From contig CAZBED010000004.1 in the NCBI GenBank assembly GCA_964490845.1, positions 62,001-126,000 on the forward strand: a stretch of 64,000 nucleotides of DNA, in the 5' to 3' direction. How positions within the stretch are numbered: the stretch's first letter is position 1; each line of letters opens with the position of its first letter. The translations under genes and the position numbers were made by a program. The notes beneath the pieces were generated by a model that was not told where the DNA came from, did not search any database, and worked only from the letters and a program-made list of their open reading frames with translations. Shown piece by piece: positions 36,236 through 45,339 of the stretch. The stretch is from JADJSS01 sp964490845 (GTDB taxonomy: Bacteria; Bacteroidota; Bacteroidia; Chitinophagales; JADIYW01).

Positions 36236-37132
36236 ATGAAGTGCAAACTATTTATAGCTGTTTTATTTCTCACCCTTACTGCAAAGGCGCAATTGACGCC
36301 GGAAGATTTTATAAAAATAAAAACGCTGGAGGATACCATCCGTATCTATGGCGATACACTTATCAACAGTCAACTGGAAGAAAACCGGACGATAGCCAGC
36401 TATCGTATTATCAAGTCTTTGTCGAAAGCGCTGAAAATAAAAAACTCTTTTTATTACCGGTGGGACTCCACATTGCCCTGGAAAGTGATGATGCCGGAAG
36501 ACGGCTCTTTCAAAGTCTTTACCTGGTATACACGCAGTGATATTGACCTTTATAAATATTTTGGTACCGTTCAGCTAAAATCAGATACTCTAAAGATGTT
36601 TCCATTGATTGATTACTCTGATTTTACTGACCATCAGGAGGATATCAATGTGGACAACGGCAACTGGATAGGCGCTTTATATTATGGCATAAAAACGGTA
36701 AAGGCCGGAAAGAAGACATATTACACCTTATTCGGGTGGGACGGCAACAACAAGACGAGCAATAAAAAGGTCATGGAAATACTGTCGTTTAACAAGCAAG
36801 GAAAAATACGGTTCGGCGCACCGATTATCGATATGGGTAAAGGAAAAATCCTGAATCGTTTTATCCTTGAATTTTCGGATGAGGCGACCGCGACTCTGGC
36901 ATACAATGAATCCGAGAAAAAAGTGATTTACGACCATATCATTCCCAACGGAGATGCTCTGGAGGGATTTTTTGGAAACTATATTCCCGATGGCACTTAT
37001 GAAGGCTTTGAATGGAAAAAAGGAAAATGGAAGCATGTAAATGAAATCGGCTATGAAAAACGAAAAGACGGCGATGTTCCCAATGTCATAAAGAAACAAT
37101 CGCTCGAACTGTACACCCCGAAAACAAAATAG
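36236..37132 (+). CDS. Exported protein of unknown function
   Basis: This protein of 298 residues has a clean signal peptide (MKCKLFIAVLFLTLTAKAQ) when started at the ATG 36236. The remainder mixes helices and strands, with the segments FYYRWDSTLPWKVMMPEDGS, VFTWYTRSDIDLYKYFGTVQ, YYTLFGWDGNNKTSNKKVME and HIIPNGDALEGFFGNYIPDG. I do not recognise a domain. It appears to be a conserved Bacteroidota type rather than a random frame: length, signal peptide and codon pattern all fit a real gene. It is divergent from the PD40/OmpA gene and convergent with the TrmH-type methyltransferase, with only 2 bp between stops. Confidence 0.8.
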   Translation: MKCKLFIAVLFLTLTAKAQLTPEDFIKIKTLEDTIRIYGDTLINSQLEENRTIASYRIIKSLSKALKIKNSFYYRWDSTLPWKVMMPEDGSFKVFTWYTRSDIDLYKYFGTVQLKSDTLKMFPLIDYSDFTDHQEDINVDNGNWIGALYYGIKTVKAGKKTYYTLFGWDGNNKTSNKKVMEILSFNKQGKIRFGAPIIDMGKGKILNRFILEFSDEATATLAYNESEKKVIYDHIIPNGDALEGFFGNYIPDGTYEGFEWKKGKWKHVNEIGYEKRKDGDVPNVIKKQSLELYTPKTK

Positions 37133-37134
37133 TT

Positions 37135-37842
37135 TCAAAGTTTATCGAGAATCAACGCCGTGGCAATCGCCGCATTCAACGACTCTGCCTTTCCTTTTTT
37201 AGGAATAGTTATCGGATAAGTTATTTTTGATAATAGACGTTCCTGAATTCCATGCCCTTCATTTCCGATTAATATCGCACCCTTTCTGGTAAAATCCTGA
37301 GTATGATAATTTTTTCCGTTTAAGACCGCCCCATATACTGGTAATTGATATTCTGTGATAACTTTTTCGAGATCATCCTCTATTACCCGTACCCTGCCTA
37401 TTGACGCCATGCTGGCCTGTACCACTTTTGGATTAAATGCATCCACACAACCATCTGAACAAATAATCGTCCAAATACCAAACCAATCGCATGTTCTTAT
37501 AATGGTTCCCATATTCCCGGGATCCTGTATATCGTCCAGCAACAACACCCATTCATCTTTTTGAACAGATGCCTGATGAGCCGGAATTTTAAAGACAGCA
37601 AGACTCTGATGGGGTTGTGTTAATGCCGTAATTTTCTTTAAAGCGGCTTCTGAAACAATTTTTATACGAGTATCATTCAGGGAGAAACTATTTTGGAGTG
37701 TATAGATGTTCACAACTTCCAATCCTTCATCTATTAATTCTTTTATAATTTTATCCCCTTCTGCGATAAATTCGGAATACTTATGGCGGTATTTCTTAAT
37801 TTTGAGCGCATTTATACGTTTTATTTCAAGCTGGCTGAGCAT
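37135..37842 (-). CDS. TrmH/SpoU-family RNA 2'-O-methyltransferase
   Basis: This 235-residue protein has an N-terminal RNA-substrate-binding domain (about 1-85) and a C-terminal SPOUT methyltransferase domain with trefoil knot. The three SpoU motifs are LLLDDIQDPGNMGTIIRTC, AILIGNEGHGI and PKKGKAESLNAAIATALIL. It uses S-adenosylmethionine to methylate a ribose in rRNA or tRNA; the target nucleotide cannot be read from sequence. The ATG at 37842 is preferred to a TTG seven codons earlier. Its start codon is only 3 bp from the start codon of the divergent tamL gene, so each gene's promoter must lie in the other's coding region, or the mRNAs are leaderless. Confidence 0.92.
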   Translation of the reverse strand: MLSQLEIKRINALKIKKYRHKYSEFIAEGDKIIKELIDEGLEVVNIYTLQNSFSLNDTRIKIVSEAALKKITALTQPHQSLAVFKIPAHQASVQKDEWVLLLDDIQDPGNMGTIIRTCDWFGIWTIICSDGCVDAFNPKVVQASMASIGRVRVIEDDLEKVITEYQLPVYGAVLNGKNYHTQDFTRKGAILIGNEGHGIQERLLSKITYPITIPKKGKAESLNAAIATALILDKL

Positions 37843-37845
37843 TCT

Positions 37846-40362
37846 ATGCAAAATTATTTTCAAAGATGTAAAAAAATCGGATATGTAGTGTGCATACTGC
37901 TGCTCTATTCCTGCTCAGCAACCAAACATTTAATCAAAGATGACCAAAGCCTCCTGATTGGTAACGGAATAAATATAAAGTATACCGGCAAAATTGTCAG
38001 TGATAAAACCGAATTAAAATCAGAATTAGGAAAACAGGTTGTGTACAATCAACAGCCCAATTCAAAATTCCTCGGCTTATTCCGGTTAAAACTGGGAGTG
38101 TATACCCTGACTGTCTTGAAAAATGAAAAGCGCCTGATTAAGAAAAAAATGCTCGATGAAAAAATCAGAAGTGGTAATTATACCAAAAAAGATACAATGG
38201 CGCTGGTAAAATTAATGAAAAAGAAAAGTTTCGAAAATTTTTTAAATGAAACGTCCAGCGGTGAAGCTCCTGTACTTTTTGATTCAACGACATTAATAAC
38301 GTCGATCAACCGGATGAAAAACTACCTGTTTTATCATGGATATTTTTATAACGATGTTTCTGCCACCTTTAAAATAAAAAAAAAGAAAACCACCGTATCA
38401 TATAATATTCAGTCGGGTCCGCAATTTACCTACAGAAACATAAAGCTATCCGTTGAAGACAGTTCCCTCTACCCTATCGTCACGTCCAGGCATCAGGATA
38501 TGCTGATGAAAAAGGGTGACCCGTTTGATATTGAACTCGTGAAAAAAGAGCGGCAGCGTCTGGCCGATTTAGTTCAAAATCAGGGATATTTCACCTTCAG
38601 TCCGGAATATATTTTTCTCAATATTGACAGCACCATCGGCAACCACCAGATTGATGCTGAATTAATAGTCCGCAATGAACAGGATTCTTTAATTCATAAA
38701 AAATATTCGTACGTAGAAATTAATTATGAGATAATTGAATTTGACAAAAAGAAAGAAAACCTGAAACTCAGCAAAAAAGATTTTATCTACGATACGATTT
38801 GTGATGTGAACTACAGGGTCTTAAAAAGTTCCGTACTTCCAAAGGCCCTTACGAAATCTATTTACATCAAGCCCGGCGATTACTTCAACAAAGACCAGTT
38901 GCAAAAAACCAGGAATGCACTCAATGGGCTGGGTGTATTCCGCTTCGTGAACGTGGAAAACGAACCAATATCCATCTCACCGGAGGAAAGCGGGTTATAT
39001 ACCAAAATAAAATGCGCGCCGGCCAAACGGCACTCTTTCAGCACAGATATAGAATTAAACACCAATGCGCAAAGTACACTGGGATTCAACCTTGTAGGAG
39101 CATACCGCAATAATAACCTCTTCAGGACGGCTGCTAAATTTCAGTTTAACATCAGTACAGGTATTGAGTTTCAGTTGTTAAAAGAAAAACGAATAGAAAA
39201 CAGCGCCATTAATGCCGTCAACATTAACGTAGAGGCAAAAATTAATTTAGCCCGTTTGTTTCCCACATTCAAAAAGAATAAATGTATTACTTATCAGAAG
39301 TATAAACCGAGAACATTCATCAGTTTAAACTACAATTTTCAAAAACGAATCAAACAATACAATATTCAAACAATTGGTACAAGTTACGGATATGAATGGT
39401 TTAACGACAAATACCGGCATATTCTGACACCACTCAGCTTTACATACGTATTGCCTACCAATCTCAGCGATTCCATAAAGCGACTGATGGATGTGAATCC
39501 ACGGTTCAAACAGAGTTTCAGCCAGCAGTTCATTATGGGTCAAGAGTATACTTTTTCATACACAAACCAGAACCTGAACGTTGGCAGGTATAAAAACTTT
39601 TTCTATTTCCGTGGTAATGCTTTTCTTTCCGGTAATGTCCTGTATGCATTCGCATCCATCACGCAGAAAGGAAATGAAAAACCCTATAAATTAGGCGGCG
39701 TCAGTTTTTCACAGTTTGCCCGCCTGGAAGCAGAACCCCGTTACTATTTCAATTTCAAACGAGGACAGTCTCTTTCCTTCCGGCTTTTTGCCGGAATCGG
39801 CATTCCGTATGGAAACTCCACTTATCGGGATACCGCTGTCATGCCGTATGTGAAACAGTTCTTTGCAGGTGGCCCCAATTCCATGCGCGGCTGGGGATTC
39901 CGTTTACTCGGACCCGGTGGATTTAAGATATATGACCAGCCCAACAGAAGTTTGCTGGACCAAACGGGAGATATAAAACTGGAACTGAATGCGGAATACC
40001 GCTTTACCATATACAAAGTGTTTAAAGGCGCCATCTTCACGGATATCGGAAACATCTGGCTGATAAAAGAAGACCCCTCGAAACCTTTAAGTAATTTCGA
40101 TGTCAAGCGGTTTGCCAAAGAGCTGGCCTGGGATGCCGGTTTTGGCTTGCGGCTGGATATGAACTTTTTCGTCATCCGATTTGATGTGGCATTTGCTTTA
40201 TACGACCCGGCGTTTGATGCCGGCGACAGGTGGATATTTAACAAAGTAAACAACGAAAAATATAAATTATATAAGAAGCCAAATAATCAGGAACTGGGAC
40301 TTTATAAATTCAACATGAGGGATTTTGTAGGTTTGAATTTTGCCATTGGTTATCCGTTTTAA
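37846..40362 (+). CDS. tamL: Lipoprotein BamA/TamA-family outer membrane protein
   Basis: This 838-residue protein starts at the ATG 37846. It has a lipoprotein signal ending LLYSC (Cys23), then POTRA-like periplasmic domains (about 30-360) and a C-terminal 16-stranded Omp85 barrel. The hallmark loop motif is KQFFAGGPNSMRGWGFRLLGPG, with the substrate-gate VRGF-type sequence, and the last strand is FVGLNFAIGYPF. A lipid-anchored BamA/TamA homologue is the TamL type described in Bacteroidota, which works with TamB in outer membrane assembly. tamB is not adjacent here. A TAATTTTG -7 element (37797-37804) lies 41 bp upstream, inside the start of the divergent methyltransferase gene. Confidence 0.85.
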   Translation: MQNYFQRCKKIGYVVCILLLYSCSATKHLIKDDQSLLIGNGINIKYTGKIVSDKTELKSELGKQVVYNQQPNSKFLGLFRLKLGVYTLTVLKNEKRLIKKKMLDEKIRSGNYTKKDTMALVKLMKKKSFENFLNETSSGEAPVLFDSTTLITSINRMKNYLFYHGYFYNDVSATFKIKKKKTTVSYNIQSGPQFTYRNIKLSVEDSSLYPIVTSRHQDMLMKKGDPFDIELVKKERQRLADLVQNQGYFTFSPEYIFLNIDSTIGNHQIDAELIVRNEQDSLIHKKYSYVEINYEIIEFDKKKENLKLSKKDFIYDTICDVNYRVLKSSVLPKALTKSIYIKPGDYFNKDQLQKTRNALNGLGVFRFVNVENEPISISPEESGLYTKIKCAPAKRHSFSTDIELNTNAQSTLGFNLVGAYRNNNLFRTAAKFQFNISTGIEFQLLKEKRIENSAINAVNINVEAKINLARLFPTFKKNKCITYQKYKPRTFISLNYNFQKRIKQYNIQTIGTSYGYEWFNDKYRHILTPLSFTYVLPTNLSDSIKRLMDVNPRFKQSFSQQFIMGQEYTFSYTNQNLNVGRYKNFFYFRGNAFLSGNVLYAFASITQKGNEKPYKLGGVSFSQFARLEAEPRYYFNFKRGQSLSFRLFAGIGIPYGNSTYRDTAVMPYVKQFFAGGPNSMRGWGFRLLGPGGFKIYDQPNRSLLDQTGDIKLELNAEYRFTIYKVFKGAIFTDIGNIWLIKEDPSKPLSNFDVKRFAKELAWDAGFGLRLDMNFFVIRFDVAFALYDPAFDAGDRWIFNKVNNEKYKLYKKPNNQELGLYKFNMRDFVGLNFAIGYPF

Positions 40363-40426
40363 TAGCTTTTCCATTTACAGAACAATTCATTACTTTTATT
40401 GTCTATTCTTCATGCAGCAGAAACGA

Positions 40427-42646
40427 ATGAAATTTCAATACAAATTTGATTTAAAAAAGTGGCTGATAATAACAGTGTTGTTTACTTTTTATGTCCATTC
40501 GTACGCACAAAATTTTCAGCGATTTGATTATTTATCCGTTTCGGAAAACAGCCGGCAACTGCGTTATCCGTGGACAGGTGGAATAAACAGTGTACAGTTT
40601 TCAAAAGCGGATGTTAATCACGATGGCAAAAAAGACTTATTTCTGTATGATAAATCCAGTGGCCGTATCTGTGTATTTCTGGCTAAGGCTTTAAATTCCA
40701 CTGAGTATGTTTTTAATGCCGGTTACGCGGGCATTTTTCCGGAGGTAAACGGATGGATGGTCTTAAAAGATTACAATTGTGACGGTATTGAGGATTTTTT
40801 TACCTATATGGCGCCGGGAAATATAAAAGTATACACAGGCTATTACTCAAACGATACATTACGGTTTCGCTCACAGCAAAACGGATTCTACTATTTTGGT
40901 TCAGGCATTTTCATAAATGTCTATTGTTCGGAAGTTATCAAACCAACGATAGACGATTTCAATAAAGACGGTGATATGGATGTTGTTTCCTTTAATGTTT
41001 CCGGCAACCGTTTAATTTATTACGAAAACCAACAGAAAGAACTTGGATTGCCTTGTGACAGTTTGTTTTTTAATAAAACCGATAATTGCTGGGGTAATGT
41101 ATTTGACACGTTTTCGTCTTCTTATGCCTTACTGGACACCTGTTCATTTAAATTCAACAGAATGGGGAACAACAATGAGATCATGCATACCGGTTCTTAT
41201 ATCGAATCCATGGACGTTGATAATAATGGTGTTTTGGATATATTGGTTGGCAGTGTCGGGCTCAATAATATGACCATGTTATACAACAATGGAACCACTA
41301 TCTATGCGAGTGTGCTCAAACAAGATACACATTTCCCGAACTACGATGTTCCGTTCAATACCAGTTCTTTTGCTGCTCCTGTTTTCCTGGATGTCAATAA
41401 TGACGGTAAAAAAGATTTGCTTGTTTCCACATACGATGAAGGAGCCGCCAATATTGAAAATACCTGGTATTACAAAAATATCAGAAGCGACTCCGTTGAT
41501 TTGCGCTTTCAGCAGAAAGACTTTTTGCTGAATGATATGATTGACGCGGGCGAAAATTCAAATCCGTGCTTCATGGATGTAAATGGCGACGGACTGACGG
41601 ATATACTTTTAGGCAGCGGTGGGTTTAAAGATTACATCAATCCGGCGGTTTACAAGCTCCGTTATTATAAAAACACCGGTACTTCCACTTATCCTATATA
41701 TACATTGGAAAATGATGATTTTTTAAATATCAGCACCTTTGGTGTGCAGGAAATAAAGCCTGCTTCAGGAGATATCGATAATGATGGAGATACAGACCTT
41801 GTAATCGGATTGTCTACCGGCGACCTGATTTACTGGGAGAATACGGCAACGACCGGCAATCCGCCAAATCTGGTTTTTAAAGGAAATTTGAAAAATGCGT
41901 CAAATGCCATCATCAACGTCGGGGCATTTGCTGCTCCATGTCTGGTGGATTTAAACAGGGATGGGAAAACAGACCTGGTGATAGGTGAACGAAACGGAAA
42001 TATCAATTATTATACAGGAAGCGAGACCGGCGCTGTAAAGTTAAATTTAGTAACAGATTCGCTCGGCAAGCTAAGGATTAAAACCAATAGCAGTCAGTTT
42101 GGATTTACGCATCCCTGTGTTGCGGATGTGACGGATGATGGAAAATACGATCTGATTTTAGGAACGAATTTAAGCGGATTGCAATTTTACAATAATATTG
42201 AAGACAAACTCAACGACACTTTTATTTATACATCGGATATTGTTTCTGACAAACTGGGACTGAGAACTACCGCAACCATAGCTGATATTACCCATGACGG
42301 TAAATTAGAAATGCTAACCGGAAACAGTTCCGGAGGCTTGATTATTTTCAGTCAGGACCCTCCTCCATTCCAACCTGTTTTTGTAAAAAGCAATCCGACA
42401 GAAAATTTTCCATTTAGTGTCTTTCCTAATCCCGCCAGTCATCAGTTCTATATACACCTATCCGATTTGACTTCAGTTGTAAAGGTACAATTGTACAATA
42501 TAATTGGTCAGCAAATATACACTGCTGATTATGCGGAAGAATCCATCGCAATCAATACCGCCCAACTTTCAGAAGGTATGTATCTCCTAAAAATTTCAGA
42601 TGGTAAAAGACAAGGCATCCAAAAAATACTGATTGTACATTACTAA
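40427..42646 (+). CDS. FG-GAP/VCBS-repeat protein secreted by type IX system
   Basis: This 739-residue exported protein starts at ATG 40427; an ATG at 40412 is possible, and a TTG at 40340 inside the end of tamL is unlikely. A signal peptide ends HSYAQ. Six or more FG-GAP/VCBS propeller repeats follow, with Asp-rich calcium loops: DVNHDGKKDLFLYD, DFNKDGDMDVVSF, DVNNDGKKDLLVS, DVNGDGLTDILLG, DIDNDGDTDLVIG and DLNRDGKTDLVIG. A type IX sorting domain closes it (SVFPNPASHQFYIHL ... GMYLLKISDG). It probably ends up on the cell surface or outside. Such propellers resemble integrin-like adhesins or lectins; the ligand is unknown. Confidence 0.85.
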   Translation: MKFQYKFDLKKWLIITVLFTFYVHSYAQNFQRFDYLSVSENSRQLRYPWTGGINSVQFSKADVNHDGKKDLFLYDKSSGRICVFLAKALNSTEYVFNAGYAGIFPEVNGWMVLKDYNCDGIEDFFTYMAPGNIKVYTGYYSNDTLRFRSQQNGFYYFGSGIFINVYCSEVIKPTIDDFNKDGDMDVVSFNVSGNRLIYYENQQKELGLPCDSLFFNKTDNCWGNVFDTFSSSYALLDTCSFKFNRMGNNNEIMHTGSYIESMDVDNNGVLDILVGSVGLNNMTMLYNNGTTIYASVLKQDTHFPNYDVPFNTSSFAAPVFLDVNNDGKKDLLVSTYDEGAANIENTWYYKNIRSDSVDLRFQQKDFLLNDMIDAGENSNPCFMDVNGDGLTDILLGSGGFKDYINPAVYKLRYYKNTGTSTYPIYTLENDDFLNISTFGVQEIKPASGDIDNDGDTDLVIGLSTGDLIYWENTATTGNPPNLVFKGNLKNASNAIINVGAFAAPCLVDLNRDGKTDLVIGERNGNINYYTGSETGAVKLNLVTDSLGKLRIKTNSSQFGFTHPCVADVTDDGKYDLILGTNLSGLQFYNNIEDKLNDTFIYTSDIVSDKLGLRTTATIADITHDGKLEMLTGNSSGGLIIFSQDPPPFQPVFVKSNPTENFPFSVFPNPASHQFYIHLSDLTSVVKVQLYNIIGQQIYTADYAEESIAINTAQLSEGMYLLKISDGKRQGIQKILIVHY

Positions 42647-42675
42647 AGCAGGGATTCATCTTGAATCCCTGCTTT
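42645..42675. terminator. Bidirectional hairpin between convergent genes
   Basis: A 14-bp perfect stem (AAAGCAGGGATTCA with its complement, 3-base loop) starts inside the stop codon of the propeller gene. It lies between that gene and the convergent OmpA gene ending at 42698. T-runs are short on both sides, but the stem is very stable. Confidence 0.7.
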
Positions 42676-42697
42676 GTATAATAAAATTATGTTTCAT

Positions 42698-44608
42698 TTA
42701 CATCTTTATAATCTTCACTTCCGTTCTTCGGTTATTTTGATGGCAATCGCAATCTCCTTTTGAATCGGTTGGACAACCGGCTACACCAGTGCAATCTTGC
42801 AGCAACTTACTTTCACCAAATCCAACGGCAGTCATTCTGGATTTATCTATGCCGTGTTTAATCAGGTAGTCTACGGCGCTTTCCGCTCTGCATTGAGAAA
42901 GTTTCAGGTTGTATTCGTTTGTACCGCGTTGATCTGTATGAGAAGATAACTCTATAGTCATGTTTTTATACTGTTTCATGATATCCACCAGATGGTCAAG
43001 TTCTTTGGAAGCATCATTACGGATATTGCACTTATCGAAATCATAATAGATATTGCGCAGTACAAAGGTTTTTCCAACTTCGAGCTGCTCCACACACAGT
43101 TTCAGTTTGACATATAAGGTTCTGTTTCTGTCCAGGCCTTTGGTGGTAATGCCCTCGATATTGGAATAGTAGCCGTCTTTGCTGCCTACTACACTGTAAT
43201 CCGTGTTCGCATTCAAATGGAAAGAGAACTTACCGTTCGCATCGGAAGTAGCTTTTTCTACTTTACCGGTTTCTTTGTTGGTTAATTCCACTTCTACACC
43301 TGCCATAGGCTTATCTTTCTTATCGCATTCTACCGTTAATCCATCCAGAATAAATCCTGGGTCTTCGTACAGTAGTTCTTTATAAATATTTCCTTTCTTT
43401 TCAAACTCCGTCTTAGCGACACTCTCAGATGTGGTCTTAATTCCGTATCTGTCTCCGGTCAGAGCATATACATTCGGGGCAACATTTTCAAACGTCACCT
43501 TACCGTCTTTACCTGTTTTTTGAGTGCTTATCACCGTTCCATTGGCGTCGGCAAGTGTCACATCCACTTCATTTACCGGCATACCTGTAAATTTGTCTTT
43601 TACCGTTACGATAATGTTCTTGCTCACTTCTCGTTTAGCGGGCGCTTTTTTCGTCACCGATGTTTTTTCAACTCTGAAGACCAACCCTGCATTCAATGCA
43701 AGATGGTTGATATTTAATTTCTTAACAGGATAAGCATTTAAAGGAGTAGACGACGAAAAGTATTGAAATGGATTTAAATTGTCCGAACTATTCACAAAGT
43801 CTTCCGGACGAAGGTAATTCAGTTTATAATCCGCATCTGTTTTTACTGCATTATTGCTGACAAATGAATGTACAAAATCCATTCCGGCAGTTACGCCCAC
43901 ATTTTTATGAAACCAGTAATTGACATATAATCCGACTTTCAATCCGGCAGCATTAATACCTTTGTTATAATCATATTCTAATATAGTTTTGCGGGGTTCA
44001 AATTCATTACCACTTAATTTTCTGCTTAATGAGTCTATTCCAACGCTTAATGAGCCCATCATCAGATGGCTTAGTCCCACGCGAACATTCAAATCCACAT
44101 CTACTTTTTCATTAGTAAACAGCTTCGCACTTGGACCAATACCTACGAAAATCAATTGTTGATTTCTTCGGTTGGTCTCTACCAGTTTAGTTGGAGGAAT
44201 TTCAGTAGCTGTAGAGGTGATGAAATTGGTTAGCACTGCAGGAGCGATATAATTGATTCTATTATTGAAATAATCCACATCGACACCGAAGCCTATATTC
44301 TTGTGAAAATAGAAATCAAAATTAGCGCCTCCGTAGCCGCCCCATTTTGATTTTAAAAAATCCTGTTTGTCAGCCGAACGGGAAACAGTCTTTTTTATAA
44401 AGCTATCAAGTATTGTTACATTATGGACGTCCAGGTTCATAGGAATGGATGTAAAATTGGTTCCTGCACCTCCCTTCACTCTTCCCTGAAATTTGAAGTA
44501 ATGCTTTTTAATAACTGAATCCGTAGTTCCATCTTCTGCTCTGGAGAAACTACAAAACATCAGTAATAAGATACTGAATAAAATTCCTGTTTTCTTAGTG
44601 GTATTCAT
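42698..44608 (-). CDS. OmpA-family protein with carboxypeptidase-regulatory-like domains
   Basis: This 636-residue outer membrane protein has a signal peptide (ending FCSFSRAEDG). An N-terminal beta-barrel-like region (about 35-320) includes RVKGGAGTNFTSIPMNL and YGGANFDFYFHKNIGFGVDV. Two Ig-like carboxypeptidase-regulatory repeats follow (about 330-400, VTVKDKFTGMPVNEVDVTL; about 420-495, VECDKKDKPMAGVEVELT). A C-terminal OmpA domain (about 520-636) has LSSHTDQRGTNEYNLKLSQCRAE and a peptidoglycan-binding Asp/Arg pair, ending NNRRTEVKI. It likely anchors the outer membrane to the cell wall. It is a single gene on the minus strand after a bidirectional hairpin; the tRNA-Cys lies upstream of its start. 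Confidence 0.92.
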   Translation of the reverse strand: MNTTKKTGILFSILLLMFCSFSRAEDGTTDSVIKKHYFKFQGRVKGGAGTNFTSIPMNLDVHNVTILDSFIKKTVSRSADKQDFLKSKWGGYGGANFDFYFHKNIGFGVDVDYFNNRINYIAPAVLTNFITSTATEIPPTKLVETNRRNQQLIFVGIGPSAKLFTNEKVDVDLNVRVGLSHLMMGSLSVGIDSLSRKLSGNEFEPRKTILEYDYNKGINAAGLKVGLYVNYWFHKNVGVTAGMDFVHSFVSNNAVKTDADYKLNYLRPEDFVNSSDNLNPFQYFSSSTPLNAYPVKKLNINHLALNAGLVFRVEKTSVTKKAPAKREVSKNIIVTVKDKFTGMPVNEVDVTLADANGTVISTQKTGKDGKVTFENVAPNVYALTGDRYGIKTTSESVAKTEFEKKGNIYKELLYEDPGFILDGLTVECDKKDKPMAGVEVELTNKETGKVEKATSDANGKFSFHLNANTDYSVVGSKDGYYSNIEGITTKGLDRNRTLYVKLKLCVEQLEVGKTFVLRNIYYDFDKCNIRNDASKELDHLVDIMKQYKNMTIELSSHTDQRGTNEYNLKLSQCRAESAVDYLIKHGIDKSRMTAVGFGESKLLQDCTGVAGCPTDSKGDCDCHQNNRRTEVKIIKM

Positions 44609-44708
44609 AGTATTTAATTTAATAGTTCAAATTTATGCTATATACATCATACCTGCTATGATATTTATCATTCGGTGTTCATAAATGAGAATTCGGGAAA
44701 TAGCGGAA

Positions 44709-44734
44709 TAAAAAAAGCTGAACTTTCGTTCAGC
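44709..44734 (-). terminator. Rho-independent terminator of tRNA-Cys
   Basis: On the minus strand GCTGAAC-GAAA-GTTCAGC is followed by eight T. It is a perfect 7-bp stem with a GNRA-type tetraloop, starting 4 bases after the tRNA 3' end. Confidence 0.85.
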
Positions 44735-44738
44735 CTCG

Positions 44739-44809
44739 AGGTCGATGGCGGATTCGAACCGCCGTACGAGCTTTTGCAGAGCTCTGCCTAGCCTCTCGGC
44801 CAACCGACC
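44739..44809 (-). tRNA. tRNA-Cys (GCA anticodon)
   Basis: The 71-base gene folds into a full cloverleaf. The acceptor stem GGTCGGT pairs with ATCGACC, the D arm begins TGGCCGAGAGGCTA, the anticodon stem GAGCT/AGCTC encloses CTGCAAA with anticodon GCA, and the T arm is GGCGG-TTCGAAT-CCGCC. The discriminator base is U, an identity element for cysteine tRNA, and CCA is not encoded. It is followed directly by a strong terminator, so it is transcribed alone. Confidence 0.95.
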
Positions 44810-44927
44810 ATTTTTTGTGGACTGCAAATCTACATTTTTTTATCTAAATACAAAATTATTCGACATTTTTAGTCAGCGTCATCTATTATTTAAATTTTTT
44901 AGTAGCATTTACAACAGAAAACAGCCA

Positions 44928-45296
44928 TTATTCTTCCAACTCGATTACACTCCCATGTACCCTGCCGCCTAGAGGAGGATGGATTTTACTGATTTTAACG
45001 CGAACAGTATCTTCCGCGGATACATACGCACGAATATCATTCATGATTTTTCTGGAGAGGTGTTCAATCAATTGTACCGGAACCTGCATGTTTCGTTCAA
45101 CAGCCTTATAAATTTGCTCGTAATTTACTGTTCCGGTTAAATCATCCTTCCACTGTGCACCTTCTGTATCGGTATATACGAATACATCCACTATATATTT
45201 ACCACCTATCATACGCTCTTCGTCATATACGCCGTGGTACGCATAAAATTCCATACCTTCCAGTCCTATCCATGCTTTTTTTTGCATATCTTGCAT
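44928..45296 (-). CDS. folB: Dihydroneopterin aldolase
   Basis: This 122-residue enzyme cleaves 7,8-dihydroneopterin to 6-hydroxymethyl-dihydropterin in folate synthesis. The tunnelling-fold motifs are WIGLEGMEFYAYHGVYDEER with the active-site Tyr/Glu, GGKYIVDVFVYTDT, TVNYEQIYKAV, LIEHLSRKIM with the substrate-anchoring Glu, and VRVKISKIHPPLGG with the catalytic Lys. The ATG at 45296 is used; the ATG at 45287 would also work, and a TTG at 45305 lies inside the -7 element and is unlikely. It is divergent from the acyl-CoA dehydrogenase gene. No other folate gene is nearby. Confidence 0.9.
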   Translation of the reverse strand: MQDMQKKAWIGLEGMEFYAYHGVYDEERMIGGKYIVDVFVYTDTEGAQWKDDLTGTVNYEQIYKAVERNMQVPVQLIEHLSRKIMNDIRAYVSAEDTVRVKISKIHPPLGGRVHGSVIELEE

Positions 45297-45302
45297 TTGG
45301 TA

Positions 45303-45310
45303 CAAACCTA
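45303..45310 (-). promoter_or_regulatory. -7 promoter element, folB
   Basis: On the minus strand TAGGTTTG matches TAnnTTTG exactly and ends 6 bp before the folB ATG, so the mRNA would be nearly leaderless. Confidence 0.35.
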
Positions 45311-45339
45311 AATATTTTTAAACAAATAAAATACTTTTT

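Noticed and set aside
40340..40426. An upstream TTG start for the FG-GAP propeller protein
   Set aside because: It overlaps the end of tamL and would bury the signal peptide behind about 30 residues.
44633..44827. A 64-codon minus-strand frame
   Set aside because: It runs through the tRNA-Cys gene and its terminator and is not a plausible protein.
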